From Deltaproteobacteria bacterium (lineage in GTDB: Bacteria; Desulfobacterota; Dissulfuribacteria; Dissulfuribacterales; QOAL01), in assembly GCA_015493475.1 (NCBI GenBank), contig WGDC01000051.1, forward strand, positions 1-55,727: DNA of 55,727 nt. Reading direction: 5' to 3'. This document shows, piece by piece, positions 1 to 6,852 of this stretch; position 1 is the stretch's first letter, and the number at the start of each line of letters is the position of its first letter. The notes under the pieces were generated by a model that saw only the letters and a list, made by a program, of their open reading frames with translations, did not search any database and was not told where the DNA came from. Both the position numbers and the translations under genes were made by a program.

Positions 1-509
1 CCATCTCAGGGATCTGCCTTGCTGGTATCCTTGCTGCCATAATGTCAACTGCAGACTCACAGCTCCTGGTATCTGCCTCTGCCCTTGCAGAGGACTTTTA
101 CAGGGCGCGTCTTCGCCCAAATGCTGGTCAGAAAGAGCTCGTATGGGCTGGAAGAGTTACGGTGCTCCTTGTTTGCGCTGTGGCAGTCTTTTTTGCAAGG
201 GACCCGGAAAGCAGGGTGCTCGAGATGGTCTCCTACGCATGGGCGGGCTTTGGGGCATCCTTTGGCCCTACCCTCATCCTCTCTCTTTCATGGAAGGACA
301 TGACCAGGACCGGGGCAGTGGCAGGAATCGTAACAGGGGGCATTTCAGTCATAATCTGGAAGAATCTCCACGGAGGCATCTTTGATATCTACGAAATGGT
401 TCCTGGTGTGATCTTTTCGAGCCTTGCCATAGTGGTTGCAAGCAGGCTCAGCCCTGGCCCGGGCAGAAGGGAAACAGGGCTTTTTCAAGAATCCCTTTCT
501 CGTCTTTGA
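1..509 (+). CDS. putP: Sodium:solute symporter (PutP-type), C-terminal part, open at the window edge
   Basis: The reading frame is open from base 3, so this is the 3' part of a longer gene. The segment around ATG 42 (MSTADSQLLVSASALAEDF) matches the conserved helix of SSSF sodium/proline symporters, so ATG 42 is internal and not a start. About three further hydrophobic segments follow before a short polar tail. The family imports proline or related solutes with Na+ across the inner membrane; the substrate cannot be told from this part. The region from base 60 onward is repeated at 2910-3319 as a broken copy. Function is inferred from family resemblance of the C-terminal third only. Confidence 0.8.
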   Translation, partial: ISGICLAGILAAIMSTADSQLLVSASALAEDFYRARLRPNAGQKELVWAGRVTVLLVCAVAVFFARDPESRVLEMVSYAWAGFGASFGPTLILSLSWKDMTRTGAVAGIVTGGISVIIWKNLHGGIFDIYEMVPGVIFSSLAIVVASRLSPGPGRRETGLFQESLSRL

Positions 510-518
510 TCAGCCTTC

Positions 519-547
519 TTGACATCAATTTTTTTGGGCGCTACTAA
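519..547 (+). promoter_or_regulatory. Weak candidate sigma70 promoter upstream of secreted protein copy 1
   Basis: TTGACA (519-524), a 17-nt spacer and TACTAA (542-547) lie just after the putP stop and about 80 nt before the ATG of the secreted-protein gene. The -10 is poor. In copy 2 the matching elements (TTGACA and TATTAA) are only 13 nt apart, so if this is the promoter, copy 2 would have lost it or uses another. Confidence 0.3.
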
Positions 548-629
548 CACAAAAAGAATATATGGAGCCAAACGGACTGATACATCGCGTAACAAGTGGA
601 TTATGTTTTTTAGCGAGAGGGGGGAGACC

Positions 630-1661
630 ATGAAAAGAAATCATTTTCCATTTGCCATTTTCCTGGGGCTTGTACTGTTTTTTACAGGTATTGTGGCATG
701 AGGCATGAACGACAGATGCCTTGCTGTTCAAGGCAACGGCGGGCAGCAGAACTACTTCCAGATCTGGTACTACGGGGTTACCGAGAGCTCACCTGATGTG
801 CAAAGGCTTGTACAGGCTTTGTATTTCGATGCTCAAATGGCCGGTATTTCTATCGACGACTTATCCCTTGTCCCCAAAGGGCCTTCCATCATTAATGACC
901 TCAATAATGGTACAAACACCTACGGTTTTGACGTAACTGGCCCTACCACTGCCGGTAACGGTATGTACGGATACTTTTCTGACCCTGGAAATGCCACTAT
1001 CCTCAACCAGGATTCCAATACAACAACGCGTCTTTTCGGCCTTGTATGGGTTGATGACCTGGACGGAGTGCCTGCAAGCACTGAAGAACAGGTGACCAAC
1101 CCAACGGGTACTGGAACGGGTGACGGAAACGGTGACGGTGTGCCGGACAGGTATGAATCAAATGCCACCTCCCTCCAGGGTGCCGGAGGTGCCTTCGTTA
1201 CCATCTCCAACACTGACAACTTAAAACAGACCAATGTTCGTGCAGTAAATCCCCCTGGAGACGTACCTGCAAACGTTACATTCCCCTACGGCATGTTCAG
1301 TTTTGACATAAGTGGCCTTCAAAACGGGGGCACGGCCCACATGAGGATATATGTCCCAAGAAACAGCGCTATTAACGGATACTGGAAGAAAAACAGGCTT
1401 ACTGGCCAGTGGGAAAACATAGCCACTTCCATTACAACCACGGGCAACAAGACGGTCATAAGCTTTAACCTCACTGACGGCGGACCTTATGATGAGGATG
1501 GCAGCGCAGACGGGGCCATTAGCGACCAGGGAGGCCCGGGAATAGGGGGCCCAGCCCCAACCACGGTTCCAACCATGAACCAGTGGGGTGCAGTAATACT
1601 TACGTGCCTCTTGGGAATTGGTGCAATACTGGCGTTTAGAAGAAAAACTTTTGACATTTAA
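630..1661 (+). pseudogene. Secreted choice-of-anchor-U / IPTL-CTERM-like protein, copy 1, interrupted by TGA in the signal peptide
   Basis: ATG 630 follows a strong GGGGGGAGA ribosome site and opens a hydrophobic signal segment, but codon 699-701 is TGA where copy 2 has GGA (Gly). The frame is otherwise open to 1661, and an in-frame ATG lies at 705. A restart there would give a 318-residue product without a signal peptide and with no visible Shine-Dalgarno site. The body has an acidic Gly/Asp-rich stretch (GTGDGNGDGVPDRYE) like choice-of-anchor-U proteins. The C-terminus has VPTMNQWG, a hydrophobic helix and RRK, like IPTL-CTERM sorting signals. This is probably a surface or exported protein inactivated by one base change; readthrough or a sequencing error would restore it. 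Confidence 0.75.
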
Positions 1662-1702
1662 AGGCGAAATTTTTCTAAAGCCTGCATTTTATTTAATAAG
1701 GG

Positions 1703-1743
1703 CATGGCAGGAACAGGTTGACTTTCTATCTGTTCCTGCCATG
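1703..1743 (+). terminator. Perfect 14-bp hairpin downstream of secreted protein copy 1
   Basis: The arms 1703-1716 (CATGGCAGGAACAG) and 1730-1743 pair perfectly around a 13-nt loop, 40 nt after the stop codon. No clear T-run follows, so it is either a terminator of non-canonical type or a 3'-end stabilising hairpin. The equivalent in copy 2 still folds despite substitutions. Confidence 0.5.
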
Positions 1744-1927
1744 TCCTATGTTATTTGAAAGGCGCTGCAAGAACCAGTCAAAATCAAAAACTTTAATTTC
1801 TGACCCAAAAGTCTTTTGGTGACTGACCATTTAAACGACCAAGGCCTATTGGGCCTTTCCTGTTTTGAACAAGAGAATTGGAACCTAATCCTGTCACCAT
1901 GTTGGGTACATGCCAATATGAAAAAAT

Positions 1928-2242
1928 ATGCAGCTATCTCTCTTTGACGCCCCATTCATTGGCTACAACAAGGCCATAGATGCCCTTTTGAAACTGGACT
2001 GCATTGAGGCGAGAAAAAGGCTTAAACACTGGCAGAAGAGTTTTCCGGGCCAGAGGGATCTGTACTTAGAATTTGGTCTTACAGATTTTCTTTGCCAAAA
2101 CCAGACCCGGCATGCCTTGGATATGGCCCCTATTTTGGCCTTTCATCTTTCGGATAAGCATTGGGAGAAGGTCTTCATATTTCTTGTTCAAAGGCTCAGG
2201 CATCGAGTCATCGTCCAGGGTAAGCCGCCACTATTAAAATAG
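1928..2242 (+). CDS. Hypothetical protein, probably truncated
   Basis: The frame encodes 104 residues, starting MQLSLFDAPFIGYNKAIDALL and continuing with amphipathic helices (ARKRLKHWQKSFPG) that look like the N-terminal repeat of a TPR-like protein. I do not recognise a named family. No good ribosome site precedes the ATG. The last dozen residues are basic and low in sense, and the gene lies between the two duplication copies, so it may be a 5' remnant of a longer gene cut by rearrangement. A short CACGC/GCGTG hairpin follows the stop. Function is unknown. Confidence 0.4.
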   Translation: MQLSLFDAPFIGYNKAIDALLKLDCIEARKRLKHWQKSFPGQRDLYLEFGLTDFLCQNQTRHALDMAPILAFHLSDKHWEKVFIFLVQRLRHRVIVQGKPPLLK

Positions 2243-2308
2243 GCCACGCTTTGCGTGACAACAGTGGGATAGAAATAAGGTGAACCCTTTTTTTGTGCGA
2301 TTTTTGCA

Positions 2309-2587
2309 TCATTCTTTTTTTCTACAATCATTTGCTACTAATGGAAAACGCTCTGGATGTTCTATAATTTCTTCTGTTAAATCAATATCAAGAAGCGGCC
2401 AATAAAAATGCCCGGGAGATAGTTCAACCACATTAAAAATAGCTGAAATTGGTTTATCTTTAAACCAAGGGAACTTGTCAAATGGCAAGAAAAACTCTTT
2501 ATCTCTTACCAGCAGCCATATCCCATACATTGAAATATTGGAAACTTCAACTGCCGAAATGTCTTTCCCAAGCGTCACAAAACTCAT
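2309..2587 (-). CDS. DUF2442 domain protein
   Basis: A protein of about 92 residues with the DUF2442 pattern: an N-terminal beta strand, a GIWLLV..KEFFLPFDKFPWFKD core, and a WPLLDIDL segment near the end. ATG 2587 is preferred over the upstream TTG at 2602 because GAGG sits 9 nt before it. It overlaps the end of the DUF4160 gene by about 40 nt, so the two are translated as a pair. DUF4160/DUF2442 pairs recur next to each other in bacteria and are often suspected toxin-antitoxin modules, but the biochemical role is not established. Its place between duplicated units fits mobile accessory DNA. Confidence 0.75.
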   Translation of the reverse strand: MSFVTLGKDISAVEVSNISMYGIWLLVRDKEFFLPFDKFPWFKDKPISAIFNVVELSPGHFYWPLLDIDLTEEIIEHPERFPLVANDCRKKE

Positions 2588-2786
2588 TGTAGTAGTCCTC
2601 AATTGTCCTTTCTATTTTTTTTAGTTGTTGTCTTGTAAAACGATAATTTTTTGCAAGCTCAATTTCTGGTTCCAGCCAGAACTTTGCTTCACCATGACTG
2701 GACACAACATGAACATGTTTTCTGGATTCTTCGCGGGAGAAAAAGAAAAACCTGTAACCCCCTTTCTTTAATATGGTGGGACTCAT
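2547..2786 (-). CDS. DUF4160 domain protein
   Basis: A 79-residue protein beginning MSPTILKKGGYRFFFFSREE, then the HVHV..GEAKFWLEPEIELA stretch typical of DUF4160. Length and start match the family. It is the first gene of a two-gene unit, overlapping the DUF2442 gene downstream. No obvious Shine-Dalgarno sequence precedes the ATG; the region upstream is A+T rich. A toxin-antitoxin role is often suggested for this pairing but is unproven. Confidence 0.8.
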   Translation of the reverse strand: MSPTILKKGGYRFFFFSREESRKHVHVVSSHGEAKFWLEPEIELAKNYRFTRQQLKKIERTIEDYYNEFCDAWERHFGS

Positions 2787-2909
2787 AAATTTTTATTGGT
2801 TATTGATGCGCCTGCTTTTTAAAATGGGGTCACCCACTAACATATTAATTCTAACACAAATATTGTAATTTTTAACAAACGAAAATCAATTTTTAAACCA
2901 GAGCTATCC

Positions 2910-3319
2910 CAGCTCCTGGTGTCTGCCTCTGCCCTTGCAGAGGACTTTTACCGGGCACGTCTTCGCCCAAATGCTGGGCAGAAAGAGCTTGTATGGGCAG
3001 GAAGGGTCACGGTGCTCCTTGTTTGCGCCGTGGCAGTCTTTTTTGCAAGGGACCCGAAAAGCAGGGTGCTCGACATGGTCTCTTACGCATGGGCGGGCTT
3101 TGGGGCATCCTTTGGCCCTACCCTCATACTCTCTCTTTCATGGAAGGGCATGACCAAGGCAGGGGCAGTAGGTGGAATCGTGGCGGGGTGCCTTGCAGTT
3201 GTGATATGGTCCCGGGAGTGATCTTTTCTACCCTTGCCATAGTGGTTGCAAGCAGGCTCAGCCCTGGTCCGGGCAGAAGGGAAACAGAACTTTTTCAAGA
3301 ATCTCTCTCTCGTCTTTGA
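2910..3319 (+). pseudogene. Broken duplicate of the putP 3' end
   Basis: This stretch repeats the PutP C-terminal coding sequence but begins abruptly at the codon for Gln in SQLLV with no upstream gene. Relative to copy 1 it lacks 40 nt (copy 1 positions 356-395). That shifts the frame and ends the first part at a TGA at 3219-3221; the remainder (VPGVIFSTLAIV to SLSRL) continues in another frame to 3319. It cannot encode a working symporter and is a passenger of the duplication. Confidence 0.9.
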
Positions 3320-3436
3320 TCAGCCTTCTTGACATTTCTTAGTGGGGTATTAAGAACAAAAAAGACAATTTTTACTTAGAAACAGTCTAAGAGCTGCCTT
3401 ATTTGGGCACAATGTTTCTTTTCGGGAGGGGAAACC

Positions 3437-4465
3437 ATGAACAGAAATCATTTTCTAATGGCCATCTTTCTGGGGCTTACAGTTTTTTTAATGGGCATTG
3501 TGGCAGGAGGCATGAACGACAGATGCCTTGCTACTATGAGTATTAGCGGGCAAAACCATTTCCAGATCTGGTACTACGGGGTTGCTTCTAACTCAACTGA
3601 TGTGCAAAGGCTAGTAAATGCATTGTATGCTACGGCCCGATATTATAATGTGTCTTTTAATAACTTATTCCCTGTCAACAAAGGGCCTTCCATCATAAAT
3701 AACCTCAATAATGGTACAAATACGTACGGTTTTGACGTAACTGGCCCTGCCTATGCCGGTAACGGTATGTACGGATACTTTTCTGACCCTGGAAATGCCA
3801 CTATCCTCAACCAGGATTCCAATACAACAACGCGTCTTTTCGGCCTTGTATGGATTGATGACCTGGACGGAGTACTTGCAAGCACTGAAGAACAGGTGAC
3901 CAACCCAACAGGTACTGGTACGGGTGACGGAAACGGTGACGGTGTGCCGGACAGGTATGAATCAAATGCCACCTCCCTCCAGGGTGCCGGAGGCGCCTTC
4001 GTTACCATCTCCAACACTGACAACTTAAAACAGACCAATGTTCGTGCAGTAAATCCCCCTGGAGACGTACCTGCAAACGTTACATTTCCCTACGGCATGT
4101 TCAGTTTTGACATAAGTGGCCTTCAAAACGGGGGCACGGCCCACATGAGGATATATGTCCCAAGAAATAGTGCAATTAACGGCTACTGGAAGAAAAGCAG
4201 GCTTACTGGCCAGTGGGAAAACATAGCCACTTCCATTACAACCGCGGGCAACAAGACGGTAATTAGCTTTAACCTCACTGACGGCGGACCTTATGATGAG
4301 GATGGCAGCGCAGACGGTGCCATTAGCGACCAGGGAGGCCCGGGAATAGGGGGCCCAGCCCCAACCACGGTTCCCACCATGAACCAGTGGGGTGCAGTAA
4401 TACTTACGTGCCTCTTGGGAATTGGTGCAATACTGGCGTTTAGAAGAAAAACTTTTGACATTTAA
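3437..4465 (+). CDS. Secreted choice-of-anchor-U / IPTL-CTERM-like protein, copy 2 (intact)
   Basis: A 342-residue protein. ATG 3437 follows GGGAGGGGAAACC. Residues 1-25 form a signal peptide (FLMAIFLGLTVFLMGIVAGG). The middle contains conserved FQIWYYG and GPSIIN segments, then a Gly/Asp-rich acidic loop (GTGDGNGDGVPDRYE) and a beta-rich domain of choice-of-anchor-U type ending in DGGPYDEDGSADGAISD. The last 30 residues (VPTMNQWG, hydrophobic helix, RRK) resemble the IPTL-CTERM protein-sorting signal. The likely fate is export and anchoring in the envelope. It is almost identical to copy 1 from about residue 100 to the end but differs in about half of residues 33-79. The ligand or role is unknown. 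Confidence 0.8.
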   Translation: MNRNHFLMAIFLGLTVFLMGIVAGGMNDRCLATMSISGQNHFQIWYYGVASNSTDVQRLVNALYATARYYNVSFNNLFPVNKGPSIINNLNNGTNTYGFDVTGPAYAGNGMYGYFSDPGNATILNQDSNTTTRLFGLVWIDDLDGVLASTEEQVTNPTGTGTGDGNGDGVPDRYESNATSLQGAGGAFVTISNTDNLKQTNVRAVNPPGDVPANVTFPYGMFSFDISGLQNGGTAHMRIYVPRNSAINGYWKKSRLTGQWENIATSITTAGNKTVISFNLTDGGPYDEDGSADGAISDQGGPGIGGPAPTTVPTMNQWGAVILTCLLGIGAILAFRRKTFDI

Positions 4466-4506
4466 AGGCGAAATTTTTCTAAGGCCTGCATTTTATTTAA
4501 TAAGGG

Positions 4507-4554
4507 CATGGCAGGAACAGGTTGACTTTCTTTAAAAATCCGGTTCTTGCTATG
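4507..4554 (+). terminator. Hairpin downstream of secreted protein copy 2
   Basis: The arms 4507-4521 and 4540-4554 pair over 15 positions with one mismatch and two G-T wobbles. The equivalent hairpin in copy 1 is perfect, so substitutions have kept the fold. No T-run follows. Confidence 0.4.
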
Positions 4555-4630
4555 TCCGACGTCATTTGGAGGGATAGCGGCACGAGACTTTTTGGTGAAA
4601 CTTCAAAAATATAAAGAGAACCTGGATGTC

Positions 4631-5146
4631 TTAAAAGGATAGGCCCATCTTAGAGAAACGGTCCAGGAGATAACACTCCAGCTTCCAGCCAAGAAACAGT
4701 TCCGCCCCCGACTGGGCCTTCAGCCTTGAAACTGCCTCCTCGTCAAGGGCTTTGTAGATACGCGGACAAAGATAATTGACACAAAAATGGTAACGGGCCT
4801 TCAGGGTACAGCCCTCCCTGCCAAGGAACCTGCAGCAATTTTTATAGTAGCTTTTATCCTGGATTTCCACATCCATAAGCAGGTTCAGTAACAGGACTAT
4901 GGGATCGTACCATGTTGCAATGTGACTGCCGCAACAGCCTCCCCCTGGAATCTCCGTTGCACAATAGGAACAAAGCTCCGGGAGACCCAATGCCGTCATC
5001 AAAACCCTGCTATTTTCTATTTCATGGCCATACGCGCTTAGAAGCGAAGAAAATGTTTTGTCCATGGACATGACACGGGAATGATCCACATAAAGCCTCC
5101 TGGCCTTCTCAAGGTTCTTCTCGATTTCTATAGACTCGTCATTCAT
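4631..5146 (-). CDS. Cysteine-rich protein of unknown function
   Basis: The protein has 171 residues from ATG 5146, which is preceded by GGGAAAGG; the longer frame to 5185 lacks a ribosome site. It has about ten cysteines in ordered pairs: CSYC, GGGCCGSH, NCCRFLGREGC, then FCVNYLC near the end. This looks like a metal-binding or Fe-S fold, loosely recalling YkgJ-type zinc/iron-chelating proteins, but the spacing is not a clear match. No signal peptide is seen, and the N-terminus is helical and charged. It is a single gene with its own candidate promoter at 5271-5299. I do not recognise a named family. Confidence 0.7.
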   Translation of the reverse strand: MNDESIEIEKNLEKARRLYVDHSRVMSMDKTFSSLLSAYGHEIENSRVLMTALGLPELCSYCATEIPGGGCCGSHIATWYDPIVLLLNLLMDVEIQDKSYYKNCCRFLGREGCTLKARYHFCVNYLCPRIYKALDEEAVSRLKAQSGAELFLGWKLECYLLDRFSKMGLSF

Positions 5147-5270
5147 GAATCGCCTTTCCCATGGGTTTGAAAAAGAACACGTCAACTTTCACTTTCTGTG
5201 GCCTGATACAGGCAACTATAAGCCCCCGGCAAAAAAATTATTCACCTCTCCTACAGTTCACGCGGACTTG

Positions 5271-5299
5271 AGTATACGATCTGATAAAAAGGCAGGCAA
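5271..5299 (-). promoter_or_regulatory. Candidate sigma70 promoter for the cysteine-rich gene
   Basis: On the minus strand TTGCCT (5299-5294), a 17-nt spacer and TATACT (5276-5271, five of six consensus bases) lie about 125 nt upstream of ATG 5146 in a gene-free gap. No other -35/-10 pair in that gap is as good. Confidence 0.5.
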
Positions 5300-5370
5300 C
5301 ACTTTGGTTTTCCAATTTCCGACCTTTTGAGAAAACAAGGATTCATGATTTCAAAAATGGGATTTGGTCC

Positions 5371-5823
5371 CTACAAGGTGATGAGCGAAGGCACCAGCCT
5401 ACCCCCCTCCATCTCGCAGCATATCACGGTAGGGGGCCTCTTGTATCTCGGCAGGCTTGCACTTCCAGGATTGATGAACAGAACCCCGTCCCTCCTTTCT
5501 ATCAAGGGAGAGTGCGTGTGGCCGAAGATGACGCTGTCTACCCCGGCCGCCCCTGGATCTATATCAAGAAGTCGGGGTTCATGGATAAGGTAAAAACTGT
5601 GACCTCCAAACTCCACGAGGTCTTTTGCGGGAAAACGCCTCCTTATTTCCATACCGTCCATGTTGCCGCTTACCCCGTAAACGGGGGCAATGGAAGATAG
5701 GACTTCTATCACGCGAAACGACCCTATGTCCCCTGCATGAAATATGGCCTCGGCCCCCCTGAAAACCTCGAGGACTCTGTCTTCTATGTGTCCGTGGGTG
5801 TCAGAAATAATCGCAATCTTCAT
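5371..5823 (-). CDS. YfcE/MJ0936-type metallophosphoesterase
   Basis: A 150-residue single-domain calcineurin-like phosphoesterase. The metal-binding motifs are all present: SDTHGH near the start, HAGDIG, GNMDG, and GHTHSP near the end. The family hydrolyses phosphodiesters with two divalent metals, often with cyclic nucleotide or artificial substrates; the true substrate is unknown. Length and motifs are complete. ATG 5823 is preceded by AAGG at about 7 nt. It stands alone, 225 nt downstream of the divergent end of the cysteine-rich gene's leader. The product is probably cytoplasmic. Confidence 0.9.
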   Translation of the reverse strand: MKIAIISDTHGHIEDRVLEVFRGAEAIFHAGDIGSFRVIEVLSSIAPVYGVSGNMDGMEIRRRFPAKDLVEFGGHSFYLIHEPRLLDIDPGAAGVDSVIFGHTHSPLIERRDGVLFINPGSASLPRYKRPPTVICCEMEGGRLVPSLITL

Positions 5824-6852
5824 AATTTAACCTTATAGCTCAGCAATGCCTGTATATTGACAAACGGGTATGCTCGCCACCAAAAAGGTACATGAAATGC
5901 CTATGCAAGGTTAATATGGTCCTGCACTGTCCAAGGCGAATCTCATAGATCTACCATAATTGATGTATAATACGCTGTCTTGAAGCAACCCTTTTTTTCA
6001 AACAGGTGATGTTCGCTTTTTCCGTGTAAGTAAAGCAGGATACAGTAAGGAGGGTAAGGACACAAACATATTGCCCTGCTTCATGGAAAGAATATATTTA
6101 TCATAAACAGTGCGGTCTTGCCACATAATCCCCCCTGCTCTCACTATTGGCATCTATCACAACAGCCTGATTTTCAGACTAAAAATTTCTCAGTTCAAAA
6201 CGAGATCCCTTATCCAGGTCCAAGTATCCGATCCGGAATTACTTGCATGTGCAACCTTAGTTGCTTGACATGCCCCATATGCGAACATATCTAATATTTA
6301 ACAAGCAATTTGCTTTTAATGTTATGAGCATTCATTAACTGACTGTTTTATCTACCTTTTTAATTAAGTTGTTTTTCCATGACCAAGGAAGAACGGCAAT
6401 AGGCTTAACATGAACTTCATAGGAGTCTGCATAATATGCCTTGCAGAGTTCCCTTTACCTTGGACAGGGGTCTCGGAATGGATGCCGGTCTATGCTGGTT
6501 GCTGAAAAACACCAGGAAAGGAGTGGGGAATGGAGGCCCCCAATGGATCCGACAGATATGATTTGCTCGCACGTTCATCATGGAAAGGGCCTTTTGAGCC
6601 CGCGGACATGAACAGGTGCGTATCAACCGCATTCCTTTACTTTAAAAAGCCGCCTGCCAGGACAACTTTTCATGGCGTTGGCGGGATGCCCAGGCCGGGC
6701 TTGTGCCGCTGTAGAAGTCAAGAGACGGAAATATTGTTACGGCCCGGCGCCTGTCGGAATGAATTTGGGCAGAGTGGTGAAACCGCAGAAACCCTCAAAG
6801 ACAAAGACTATCAGTGTTATTTTTGGCAACCTTTGAACATAGGAGGAGCCGA
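5824..6852. other. About 1 kb with no credible gene
   Basis: The left half (to about 6410) is A+T rich with short stop-filled frames. The right half is richer in G+C. A frame of 108 codons at 6530-6856 runs into the cfa start but has no ribosome site, no hydrophobic or motif pattern and an unlikely composition. A poor promoter-like pair (TTGACA at 6265, TATCTA at 6288) is visible. Near 6478-6500 there is a fragment like the ggatgccggtctatgc-type short repeats scattered in many genomes. The region could hold a long leader RNA or a decayed gene; nothing firm is seen. Confidence 0.5.

Larger units (their letters stand above)
60..1765 (+). repeat. Direct duplication, copy 1 (putP 3' end + secreted protein gene + 3' hairpin)
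   Basis: This stretch can be aligned by eye with 2910-4575 in the same orientation. It covers the putP end, the intergenic leader, the secreted-protein gene and a 3' hairpin. Similarity is very high over the last two thirds of the protein gene and lower in the leader, in the start of the mature protein and after about 1728. The unit starts abruptly inside putP at the cagctcctggt shared by both copies. The two copies are separated by about 1.1 kb of unrelated sequence. Confidence 0.9.
2910..4575 (+). repeat. Direct duplication, copy 2
   Basis: Second copy of the unit at 60-1765, same orientation. It begins inside putP without the upstream part of that gene and carries an intact secreted-protein gene. 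Its 3' hairpin arms have diverged but still pair. The truncated 5' end suggests this is the derived copy, made by a duplication whose left breakpoint fell inside putP. Confidence 0.9.

Noticed and set aside
42-44. ATG 42 as a real gene start
   Set aside because: The frame is open to the left edge and ATG 42 lies inside a conserved symporter helix.
699-701. TGA as a selenocysteine codon in the signal peptide of copy 1
   Set aside because: The duplicate has Gly there, a signal peptide has no use for selenocysteine, and no SECIS-like stem was seen just after it.
6680-6760. Possible cobalamin-type riboswitch (tgccgctgta, gtcaagagacgg)
   Set aside because: Only short resemblance; the order and spacing of the B12-box elements do not fit and cfa is not a typical target. 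A covariance scan would decide.
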